Part shown: positions 6,784 to 12,597 of the stretch, piece by piece
Layout: every line of letters begins with the position of its first letter
Numbering within the stretch: position 1 is the stretch's first letter
Source: an uncultured Methylophilus sp.
GTDB taxonomy: Bacteria > Pseudomonadota > Gammaproteobacteria > Burkholderiales > Methylophilaceae
Direction of reading: 5' to 3'
DNA: 15,268 nt
Assembly (NCBI GenBank): GCA_936943315.1
Contig: CAKZJM010000095.1
Coordinates: forward strand, 1 to 15,268
Made by a program: the position numbers and the translations under genes
Notes under the pieces: generated by a model
What the model saw: the letters and a program-made list of their open reading frames with translations, nothing else
What the model was told of the DNA's origin: nothing
Database searches by the model: none

Positions 6784-7299
6784 ATGCAAGAGACCATTAT
6801 CCTCGCAGGCGGCTGCTTTTGGGGCATGCAGGACTTGTTCCGGCGCCTGCCTGGCATTATCCATACCCGCGTCGGCTATACCGGTGGCGAAGTGCCTAAT
6901 GCCACCTACCGCAACCACGGCAACCATGCCGAAGCAATAGAAATCGTCTATGATCCGGCGCGCATTCAATTGCGGCAGTTACTGGTATTCTTTTTCCAGA
7001 TTCATGACCCAACTACGCTCAACCGTCAGGGGAATGACCTTGGGCCGTCTTACCGGTCTGCCATTTATTATGCCAACCCGGCACAAAAAGAGATTGCCCA
7101 GCAATTGATTGGCGAAATGAACGACTCAGGCATTTGGCCAGGCAAAGTGGTCACCGAAATCACGCCTGCCAGTGAGTTCTGGCTGGCCGAACCAGAACAT
7201 CAGGATTATCTGGTGAAGTATCCCAACGGCTATACTTGCCACGGCCTCCGGCCCAACTGGATACTGCCTCAGGACCGCGCATCCGCGGTGTGGATGTAA
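6784..7299 (+). CDS. msrA: Peptide methionine-S-sulfoxide reductase MsrA
   Basis: MsrA reduces methionine-S-sulfoxide in proteins and as free amino acid, using thioredoxin for recycling. The protein is 171 residues with the catalytic GCFWG motif at 10-14 (nucleophile Cys11). HAEA (48-51) supplies the conserved Glu50, and HDPTTLNRQGND (74-85) is highly typical. Cys152 near the C-terminus (GYTCHGL) is the likely resolving cysteine. No signal peptide is present, so it acts in the cytoplasm. AAAGAGA about 8 bases before the ATG can serve as ribosome binding site. It is divergent from gap2 across 163 bases and convergent with rppH, 24 bases away with no obvious terminator. It is not fused to MsrB. 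Confidence 0.96.
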   Translation: MQETIILAGGCFWGMQDLFRRLPGIIHTRVGYTGGEVPNATYRNHGNHAEAIEIVYDPARIQLRQLLVFFFQIHDPTTLNRQGNDLGPSYRSAIYYANPAQKEIAQQLIGEMNDSGIWPGKVVTEITPASEFWLAEPEHQDYLVKYPNGYTCHGLRPNWILPQDRASAVWM

Positions 7300-7323
7300 G
7301 CCAGACGGCCAAAATGGTGTCCG

Positions 7324-7872
7324 TTATTCTGGCGTGACGGTCGGCGGCTGCTTTTTGGCAACAGGAGCAGGTTTGCGCGGTTTACCAGGGCGTCTTGAGG
7401 AATGATGCAGAAAGGTCGCCAATTCATTGAGTGCCAACTGGTACACCTCGCGCTTGAACTCGATGACATCTTCCAACGGCACCCAATACTCGCTCCAGCG
7501 CCAGGCATCAAACTCAGGATGCTCAGTGGCACGCAAAGAAACATCAGAATCCCTGCCGGTCAGTCGCAACAAAAACCAGATTTGCTTTTGGCCTTTATAG
7601 CTACCGCGCCACTCACGCTTGACCCAACTGGTCGGCACATCGTAACGCAACCAGTCACGCGTGCGGCCTAAAATTTTGACGTGCTCCGGCTTGAGGCCCA
7701 CCTCTTCCATCAGCTCACGATACATGGCCTGCTCAGGCGTTTCACCATATTTGATGCCGCCTTGCGGAAACTGCCACGCATGTTCCCTGATACGCTTGCC
7801 CCAAAACACCTGATTGTGCGCATTGCATAACACAATCCCGACGTTTGGACGGTATCCATCACGATCTAACAT
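7324..7872 (-). CDS. rppH: RNA pyrophosphohydrolase RppH (Nudix)
   Basis: RppH removes pyrophosphate from the 5' triphosphate end of mRNAs, which triggers RNase E decay. The 182-residue protein begins MLDRDGYRPNVGIVL, characteristic of RppH/NudH. A full Nudix box GX5EX7REUXEEXGU spans 38-60 (Gly38, Glu44, Arg52-Glu53, Glu56-Glu57, Gly59). The WQFPQGGI (33-40) and later KGQKQIWFLL segments also match RppH. After about residue 158 comes a Lys/Arg/Pro-rich, probably disordered tail, a common but variable feature. GAAGG lies about 9 bases before the ATG. A weak -10-like TATAGT reads on the minus strand from 7953 to 7948. It is convergent with msrA. Confidence 0.96.
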   Translation of the reverse strand: MLDRDGYRPNVGIVLCNAHNQVFWGKRIREHAWQFPQGGIKYGETPEQAMYRELMEEVGLKPEHVKILGRTRDWLRYDVPTSWVKREWRGSYKGQKQIWFLLRLTGRDSDVSLRATEHPEFDAWRWSEYWVPLEDVIEFKREVYQLALNELATFLHHSSRRPGKPRKPAPVAKKQPPTVTPE

Positions 7873-7974
7873 AAAAAACTGCCTTCAATATTTGCTGCAA
7901 TTTTTTCACACTTTGCCTTTTAATGAAAGGACAACCCGCATGGGTCCACTATAAAAACAAGCAGGTTGCAGACG

Positions 7975-8002
7975 AAAAAAAAGCTCACCGGAGTGAGCTT
8001 TT
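7975..8002 (-). terminator. Rho-independent terminator after the PEP-CTERM gene
   Basis: AAGCTCAC (7981-7988) pairs with GTGAGCTT (7993-8000) around a CGGA loop, and on the minus strand it is followed by a run of eight T residues (7982 down to 7975). It lies about 18 bases beyond the stop codon at 8020. Confidence 0.9.
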
Positions 8003-8019
8003 ATCGCATGCTGAAATAA

Positions 8020-8739
8020 TTATGACCTCATGCGACGTGCAGTCAGGCCGCCAATCATCAGCAATCCGGCTAACATCATTGCAGATGTATGGCCTTCCGG
8101 AACCGGCGTCACTACCATACTCATGAAAGTGTAGTCAGACTGGTTGTCACAGCTAGGACAGGAAGATTTAGGATAGCCTTTGACTGCTGTGAATACGATA
8201 CTATCTACTGAACGGAAACCAAATGGATTATTGATTTGCCATGCGCCAGTGCCACCATCAACGGCACCACTACCTAAAGACAATACGGAACCTTCGCCTG
8301 TCCACGCAGCACTGTGCACACCAGTTGCAGTCAAGTAATAAGAAGCAGAACCGCCATCAGCAAAACTAACCAACATTTTTGCAACTTCTTTAACATCGCC
8401 ATACTCTGGGCCATCGAACAATAAAGCCAAGTTCAATGAAGTCACAATCACTTCTTTTGAAAAAGTGCCGGTCAATGTTTCACCAATATCAATTTCCCCA
8501 TTTGTTCTACCGCCGGAAATACCCACGCCAGTAATGCTATCCTGCGTTTTAGTTTGAAAAGGTGAACTCCCTGTGAAGGTAGCAGTGGTACCATCAGTAA
8601 AAGTTTGAGAATAAACGGTTTGACCATTAACAAAATCTGCGCCTAATACGGTACCTACTGTGGTCACCGCATAAGAAGCATTTGCCATGATCAGCATAGA
8701 AAACGAGAGCAACATCTTTGCGTAAAATGTTTTATTCAT
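8020..8739 (-). CDS. PEP-CTERM sorting-domain exported protein
   Basis: The 239-residue protein has an N-terminal signal peptide (about 1-24, cleavage likely after ASYA). Its C-terminal sorting tail at 213-239 has the VPEG motif, a hydrophobic helix starting AMMLAGL, and an Arg-rich end (ARRMRS). This is the PEP-CTERM signal recognised by exosortase in exopolysaccharide-producing Gram-negative bacteria; the motif here is VPEG instead of the commoner VPEP. The mature body is rich in Thr, Ser and Gly, beta-like, with no catalytic motif I recognise, and has a CPSC pair near residues 195-200. GAGGAG lies 5 bases before the ATG. No exosortase gene is in the window. The function of the body is unknown. 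Confidence 0.88.
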   Translation of the reverse strand: MNKTFYAKMLLSFSMLIMANASYAVTTVGTVLGADFVNGQTVYSQTFTDGTTATFTGSSPFQTKTQDSITGVGISGGRTNGEIDIGETLTGTFSKEVIVTSLNLALLFDGPEYGDVKEVAKMLVSFADGGSASYYLTATGVHSAAWTGEGSVLSLGSGAVDGGTGAWQINNPFGFRSVDSIVFTAVKGYPKSSCPSCDNQSDYTFMSMVVTPVPEGHTSAMMLAGLLMIGGLTARRMRS

Positions 8740-8786
8740 TGCAACTCCTCAGTTGATAATTAAATAGTTATAAATCTTGAGATTGC

Positions 8787-8814
8787 ATTCTATGGCAGAG
8801 TCCACCCCCACCAA
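8787..8814 (-). promoter_or_regulatory. Candidate promoter of the PEP-CTERM gene
   Basis: On the minus strand TTGGTG (8814 down to 8809) and TAGAAT (8792 down to 8787) are separated by 16 bases, a reasonable sigma-70 arrangement. The predicted start near 8780 leaves a leader of about 40 bases before the ATG, with a good ribosome binding site. Confidence 0.4.
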
Positions 8815-8836
8815 ATAGCCCCTTCGAGCGCAAGGG

Positions 8837-8870
8837 TCATTTTTTGTCATATTTTTCATATGTTTACAAT
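8837..8870 (+). promoter_or_regulatory. Phased TCAT repeats and -10 upstream of the beta-propeller gene
   Basis: Three TCAT units begin at 8837, 8847 and 8856, close to one helical turn apart, two of them as GTCAT. A -10-like TACAAT follows at 8865-8870. This resembles an activator site of tandem direct repeats replacing the -35 box, as in Pho boxes (CTGTCATA half-sites). The match is partial, and the regulator is an inference. Confidence 0.35.
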
Positions 8871-8952
8871 AAAAAACGGAATGACTACACTTAAGCAACC
8901 CACTTAATCCGCCGCTTTGTCAACCCGATCAAATCAAAATCGTTTTATACTC

Positions 8953-9960
8953 ATGCATCTCGAATATTTCCCTGTGATCCGACGTAAATACTCAAGCTTC
9001 GCAGCCCACTTTTACGCGTTAGCCTTTGCGGCGATTTTGCTTTCAACCTGGAGCCTCAACAGCACTGCAGGCAACTTGGCATATATCACCAATCAAGGCA
9101 GTGACACCGTCTCGGTACTGGATACTCAAAAAAAACAGATCACCCATACAGTTGCAGTGGGCAAAGCGCCCGTCGGCGTGGCCATCGCAGCCAAACAACA
9201 ACGGGTATACATCAGCAACGCCAACAGCCAGACTGTTTCCGTCATCAATAGCACGACCCAACAAAAAATACAGGAGATCCCCGTTCGCATTCAAGCGGTT
9301 GGCATCGCCTTGAGCCGTGATGAGAACACACTGTATGTCGCCGATTGGGGAGGTGAGCAGGTGTTGGCAATCGATACCGCACATCCTGAAAAACAAAAGG
9401 CATTTAAGGCAGGCAAAACGCCCTCCGGCATACTGGTCAGTGCAGACAATAAAAAACTCTTTATCGCCAACCGGGACAGCAATGATGTGACTGTGGTGGA
9501 GACCAAAACCCTGAAAACCCTGGCCCAGGTGCCCGTCGGGCTACACCCGTTTGCCTTAACGCTCAGCCCAGATGGACGGACCGTATTCGTGGTGAATGTC
9601 GTCAGTAATAGCCTGACCTTGCTTGATGTCGATAGTTACCAGTCGAGCACGGTAAAAACCGGCCAACACCCGTATGGTGTTGCCATCAGCCCGGATGGAA
9701 GCTGGGCGTATGTGAGCAACAATCATGCAGAAAGCGTTTCTGTCATTGACCTCAGTAATGGCAAAACCATCAAAACGATTACCGTCGGCGAATTTCCGGA
9801 AGGCATCGAATACGACAAGGCCACCAATCAGGTGGTGGTGGCTAATTGGGGCTCTGACACAGTTTCACTGATTGATGCACAGTCCAATACGGTGACGAGC
9901 ACCATCACCAGCCCCAAACTGTGCCGATCTTTTGGGCAATTTATACTCGAGGCGAAATAA
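8953..9960 (+). CDS. Exported seven-repeat YVTN beta-propeller protein
   Basis: The protein is 335 residues from the ATG. Residues 9-11 are basic, a hydrophobic segment follows at about 18-35, and a signal-peptidase site is likely near 37-40 (STAG), so it should be periplasmic. Seven YxxN-type strands start at 44, 86, 128, 170, 212, 253 and 295 (YITN, YISN, YVAD, FIAN, FVVN, YVSN, VVAN), spaced 42, 42, 42, 42, 41 and 42. This predicts a closed seven-bladed propeller of the YVTN/YncE type. No catalytic residues or substrate are evident. The start is uncertain: an in-frame TTG at 8917 and GTG at 8974 are alternatives, and none has a Shine-Dalgarno sequence. It precedes an MxaD-like gene by 158 bases, so a link to periplasmic alcohol oxidation is possible but unproven. 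Confidence 0.85.
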   Translation: MHLEYFPVIRRKYSSFAAHFYALAFAAILLSTWSLNSTAGNLAYITNQGSDTVSVLDTQKKQITHTVAVGKAPVGVAIAAKQQRVYISNANSQTVSVINSTTQQKIQEIPVRIQAVGIALSRDENTLYVADWGGEQVLAIDTAHPEKQKAFKAGKTPSGILVSADNKKLFIANRDSNDVTVVETKTLKTLAQVPVGLHPFALTLSPDGRTVFVVNVVSNSLTLLDVDSYQSSTVKTGQHPYGVAISPDGSWAYVSNNHAESVSVIDLSNGKTIKTITVGEFPEGIEYDKATNQVVVANWGSDTVSLIDAQSNTVTSTITSPKLCRSFGQFILEAK

Positions 9961-10052
9961 AACATGTTTTTTTCACAGGATGGCCTATGAATTAGTCGCA
10001 AAGAACCTTTTTTTTAGGTAAAGTCACGGGTTGTTTTTAAAACTCAAAGACC

Positions 10053-10075
10053 GCTTACCTTTGATCAAGGTGAGC
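10053..10075 (+). repeat. Inverted repeat upstream of the mxaD-like gene
   Basis: GCTTACCTT and AAGGTGAGC form nine pairs (one G-T) around a TGATC loop, 43 bases before the ATG of the MxaD-like gene. There is no T tract. It could be an operator or a leader hairpin. In the same 158-base gap I see no clear terminator for the preceding gene. Confidence 0.5.
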
Positions 10076-10118
10076 ACACTTCAAGTTTTGAAAGTCTGTA
10101 AATATCAGGAGAAATGTA

Positions 10119-10664
10119 ATGAAAAAAATTCTTGGCATTATTGCTGTTTCTTTATTGCCGTTGATCCCATTGACGGCAGGCGCACACGGCGCTGCTGCGT
10201 TGCGTTTTGAAAAAACCGTGACCATCAAAGCTGCCCCGGCAAAAGTCTGGGCCTTATTAAAAGACTTCGGCAATGTGCAGGCATGGCATTCTGGTGTTGA
10301 GTCCACTACCGTTGAGCAGAAAAAAGACGAAAACGGTGACGACGCCACCTACCGCACCGTGAAGTTGAAAAACGGCGGCGTGATGTACGAAAAACTGCGC
10401 TCAGCCGATGACGCAGGCATGCGTTTGAAATATGAATACATCCTGGATAAAAGCACGCTGCAACTGGCTAACTTTTACCCAACTATCACAGTCACTGGCA
10501 GCGGCAATGAATCTGTAGTGACAGTTAAAGGTAGCTACACCCGTGCCGACTCTTCCAACATTCCAAAACCAGAACAGAATGACGATGCAGCGACTAAAGC
10601 CATCAACGAATTCTTTGATCCAGGTTTGGAAAGCCTGAAAAAGGTCGCCGAATCGGGAAAGTAA
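10119..10664 (+). CDS. MxaD-like periplasmic SRPBCC-family protein
   Basis: The 181-residue protein has a signal peptide (MKKILGIIAV start, hydrophobic to about 19, cleavage near AGA at 20-22). A START/SRPBCC domain follows; its typical opening VTIKAAPAKVWALLKDFGNV is at 34-53, with a C-terminal helix at about 155-178. This layout matches MxaD-type proteins, periplasmic proteins linked to methanol oxidation in methylotrophs, where a role in methanol dehydrogenase-cytochrome interaction has been proposed. No methanol dehydrogenase gene is in the window, so the gene name is withheld. AGGAG with a 7-base spacer precedes the ATG. It follows the beta-propeller gene on the same strand, and a strong terminator lies 136 bases after its stop. 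Confidence 0.8.
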   Translation: MKKILGIIAVSLLPLIPLTAGAHGAAALRFEKTVTIKAAPAKVWALLKDFGNVQAWHSGVESTTVEQKKDENGDDATYRTVKLKNGGVMYEKLRSADDAGMRLKYEYILDKSTLQLANFYPTITVTGSGNESVVTVKGSYTRADSSNIPKPEQNDDAATKAINEFFDPGLESLKKVAESGK

Positions 10665-10800
10665 TTAGCCAGGGTTCTGGAAAAAAATCGCAAGGCAACA
10701 GTAAACCCTGGTGGAAATTCTGGTAAGTCTTACGTTGTAACCAACATTCGTTTTTTGCAAATGCAGTTTTTGGCCAAAAGCTAAAAACTGACACCCACTG

Positions 10801-10831
10801 AAGGGATTGTGTACCACACAATCCCTTTTTT
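10801..10831 (+). terminator. Strong rho-independent terminator
   Basis: AAGGGATTGTGT (10801-10812) pairs perfectly over 12 bp with ACACAATCCCTT (10816-10827) around a 3-base ACC loop, and the T run continues to 10831. It ends transcription from the MxaD-like gene, leaving an unusually long 136-base region after the stop codon that contains further inverted repeats. Confidence 0.92.
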
Positions 10832-10836
10832 GCATT

Positions 10837-10953
10837 CTGTCATCAGCGTATCTGACAAAAAACATCACTTCATATTGTCAAAGATTGGCGATCACTGCCA
10901 CTTTACGTCATCTATCACTTTTTGAATTTAACTCAATATGATTGAATTCAAAA
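10837..10953 (+). promoter_or_regulatory. AT-rich upstream region of the pilin gene with repeat motifs
   Basis: TGTCA motifs occur at 10838-10842 and 10876-10880, with the reverse form at 10853-10857. They lie about 140-185 bases before the sigma-54 promoter, where an enhancer such as a PilR site would be expected. Dyads follow: TCAAT-ATG-ATTGA at 10933-10945 within larger arms TTTTGAATT (10920-10928) and AATTCAAAA (10945-10953). The regulator is inferred, not shown. Confidence 0.35.
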
Positions 10954-11021
10954 CCAAGAAATAAGGCATAAATACCCTTTAATTCATATTTTTCAAAGAG
11001 TTAAAGTCTAAAACCAGCATC

Positions 11022-11037
11022 TGGCACACCTGTTGCT
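11022..11037 (+). promoter_or_regulatory. Sigma-54 (RpoN) promoter of the pilin gene
   Basis: TGGCAC, five bases, then TTGCT matches the sigma-54 consensus TGGCAC-N5-TTGCW at every defined position. Transcription should start near 11048, giving a leader of about 73 bases. Sigma-54 control of type IV major pilin genes through the PilS/PilR two-component system is established in Pseudomonas; its use here is an inference. Confidence 0.85.
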
Positions 11038-11120
11038 TAATGGTTACCGAACGCTGTTGGAAAAGCAGTGGATAAATCAAAAAGCGGTTCACCTTAAACT
11101 TGACTTAAAAGGAAAACATC

Positions 11121-11459
11121 ATGAAAAAACACGCACAACAAGGTTTCACCTTGATCGAATTGATGATCGTAGTTGCGATTATTGGTATTTTGGCTTCAGT
11201 GGCGATTCCGGCTTATACAGACTACGTACAATCTGCACATGACGGCGCATGTATGGAAGAAGCGACTGCATATTCCAAGCGCGCATACACACAATTAAGT
11301 TTGGGTAACACAGGTTTGGCCGGTTATGCTGCTTCAAATTGTGCTGCAGTTGCTGCTCCAACTACAGTGACTGACGTTTTATCATTTACACCTAATCAAG
11401 GCACTGGCAAAACCGTTTCTTGCAATCTTGCAAATGCTGGCGCTTGCACGCTGCAATAA
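11121..11459 (+). CDS. Type IV pilin (short type IVa-like prepilin)
   Basis: The 112-residue prepilin has the class IVa signature: a short basic leader MKKHAQQG cut by PilD-type peptidase after Gly8, then FTLIEL with Phe+1 and Glu+5 (Glu13), and a hydrophobic helix to about residue 29. The mature part is only 104 residues, shorter than typical major pilins of about 140-150. Cys44, Cys74, Cys101 and Cys109 could form two disulfides, the last pair as a C-terminal D-loop. AAGGA lies about 8 bases before the ATG. It is a single gene between a sigma-54 promoter and a palindromic terminator, with no assembly genes nearby. It may be the major pilin or a specialised one; the sequence does not decide. 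Confidence 0.93.
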   Translation: MKKHAQQGFTLIELMIVVAIIGILASVAIPAYTDYVQSAHDGACMEEATAYSKRAYTQLSLGNTGLAGYAASNCAAVAAPTTVTDVLSFTPNQGTGKTVSCNLANAGACTLQ

Positions 11460-11495
11460 TATTAAAAATTGCTCAGTTTTTTGTAGTCAAAAATC

Positions 11496-11529
11496 AATAA
11501 ATAACCCCTGCTAGCAGGGGTTATTTATT
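11496..11529. terminator. Perfect palindromic terminator after the pilin gene
   Basis: A perfect 34-base palindrome is centred on GCTAGC, with a GC-rich core (CCCCTGC/GCAGGGG) and AT-rich outer arms that supply TTATTTATT after the stem on the plus strand. It lies about 36 bases after the pilin stop. The U tract is interrupted, but the stem is very stable. Confidence 0.75.
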
Positions 11530-11597
11530 AGAAACGATTAAATAACTACTCTATTTTTTGCTAAACTTTGAAGCAAATATCAAATAGGATAGATCGT

Positions 11598-12245
11598 GTG
11601 TTAGAAAGCATTATTAAACACCCGCAAGCACAGGATTGTATTATCTGGATGCATGGCCTAGGCGCCGACGGCCACGATTTCGAGCCTGTCGTGCAAATGC
11701 TCAACCTGCCGCACATCAAGTTTATCCTGCCACACGCCCCTTACCGTCCAGTCACGCTCAATAATGGTTACGAAATGCGGGCGTGGTATGACATTATTGG
11801 GTTACAGCCTGACAGCCCTCAAGATGAAATTGGCATCAACAGCATGCAATCGACCATTAACAGCATGATTGAAGCAGAAATTGTGCGAGGGATTCCTTCA
11901 TACCGGATACTGCTTGCCGGTTTTTCGCAGGGTGGTGCAATCGCGCTGCACACCGCAACACGTTTCGATCAACCATTGGCGGGTGTATTGGCGTTATCGA
12001 CTTATCTGCCGCTTAAAAATCAATTGCAAGAAAAGCAACATGTCGCCAATCAGCAACTGCCGATCTGGATGGCACATGGCCGCCAGGACAGCGTAATTAC
12101 GCTAAGCACTGCTCAATCATCCCGGCAAGCCCTAGAATCGGCTGGTTATAAGGTCGAATGGCATGAATATGAAATGCCGCATAGTGTGTGTGAAGAAGAA
12201 GTCAACGATATACGCGACTTTTTGTTGCGCGTATTACCCGCCTAA
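11598..12245 (+). CDS. Alpha/beta-hydrolase carboxylesterase (phospholipase/carboxylesterase family)
   Basis: The protein is 215 residues from a GTG start preceded by AGGA with an 8-base spacer; the open frame continues upstream to a TTG at 11568, but that N-terminus has no support. The family (Abhydrolase_2, like Pseudomonas carboxylesterase II and acyl-protein thioesterases) hydrolyses short-chain esters or lysophospholipids in the cytoplasm. WMHGLGADGHDF (17-28) is the oxyanion-hole region. GFSQGG (108-113) carries nucleophile Ser110, Asp164 lies in HGRQD, and His195 in MPHS, completing the triad. There is no signal peptide. A TGC-TAAACT extended -10-like element at 11559-11567 may drive it. 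It stands alone between two terminators; its substrate is unknown. Confidence 0.92.
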   Translation: MLESIIKHPQAQDCIIWMHGLGADGHDFEPVVQMLNLPHIKFILPHAPYRPVTLNNGYEMRAWYDIIGLQPDSPQDEIGINSMQSTINSMIEAEIVRGIPSYRILLAGFSQGGAIALHTATRFDQPLAGVLALSTYLPLKNQLQEKQHVANQQLPIWMAHGRQDSVITLSTAQSSRQALESAGYKVEWHEYEMPHSVCEEEVNDIRDFLLRVLPA

Positions 12246-12248
12246 GCC

Positions 12249-12290
12249 ACTCTCCCGCTTGAGAATAATCCCGCAAGGCGGGGGAGTTTT
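12249..12290 (+). terminator. Rho-independent terminator after the carboxylesterase gene
   Basis: ACTCTCCCGC (12249-12258) pairs with GCGGGGGAGT (12278-12287) over 10 bp with one wobble, and a short T run follows. An alternative inner stem CCCGC-AAG-GCGGG (12270-12282) competes with it. It starts 4 bases after the stop codon. Confidence 0.75.
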
Positions 12291-12298
12291 GTTAAAAT
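12290..12298 (+). promoter_or_regulatory. Extended -10 promoter for xseB-ispA-dxs
   Basis: TGTTAAAAT fits an extended -10 (TGn plus TAAAAT) and predicts a start near 12305, about 20 bases before the xseB ATG. No -35 is evident. It abuts the T run of the preceding terminator and forms one arm of an inverted repeat (12290-12297 with 12307-12314, TGTTAAAA/TTTTAACA), which could act as an operator. Confidence 0.45.
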
Positions 12299-12325
12299 AG
12301 CTGGCGTTTTAACAGGCCAATTTTC

Positions 12326-12571
12326 ATGAGTGCATCTAACACCCCACCCTCCGCGGTGAATGATCAACAAACCTTCGCCGAAAGACTCGCTGCACTTGAT
12401 ACGATTGTCAGAAGCATGGAGTCAGGCGAGCTTCCGCTGGAAGCGGCATTGATTGCATATACTGAGGGCATGCAGCTGCTGCAAGCCTGCCAGGAGTCGT
12501 TACAGCAAGCTGAACAAACGGTCATGCTATTGAACCAGCAACAACAACTGAACCCCTTCGAATCGAATTAA
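12326..12571 (+). CDS. xseB: Exodeoxyribonuclease VII small subunit
   Basis: The 81-residue protein matches XseB in length and pattern: FAERLAALDTIVRSMESGEL (17-36), LEAALIAYTEGMQLLQACQE (38-57), then a helical QQAEQTVMLL stretch. Both helices have the conserved Glu/Leu heptad-like spacing through which several small subunits bind each XseA. The complex degrades single-stranded DNA to oligonucleotides in repair. The large subunit gene is not in the window. There is no clear Shine-Dalgarno sequence. It is followed 26 bases later by ispA, the common proteobacterial order xseB-ispA-dxs, which reflects operon membership more than a shared function. Confidence 0.94.
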   Translation: MSASNTPPSAVNDQQTFAERLAALDTIVRSMESGELPLEAALIAYTEGMQLLQACQESLQQAEQTVMLLNQQQQLNPFESN

Positions 12572-12597
12572 CGCAGCGCCGTCGTTCACTTTTATTC

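Noticed and set aside
7923..8126. 67-codon plus-strand frame between rppH and the PEP-CTERM gene
   Set aside because: It passes through the terminator hairpin and into the antisense of the PEP-CTERM sorting tail; no support as a gene.
8820..8836. CCCTT-N7-AAGGG hairpin followed by a T-rich stretch, considered as a plus-strand terminator
   Set aside because: No plus-strand gene lies upstream, since the neighbouring gene is divergent, and the stem is only 5 bp. The T-rich part is better read as the phased TCAT repeats.
8881..8907. Tiny 8-codon ATG frame upstream of the beta-propeller gene, considered as a leader peptide
   Set aside because: No codon run or attenuator structure supports it; a frame this short is expected by chance.
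11033..11242. 69-codon frame starting just downstream of the sigma-54 promoter
   Set aside because: It runs out of frame into the pilin gene, begins before the predicted transcript start near 11048, and its product has no recognisable features.
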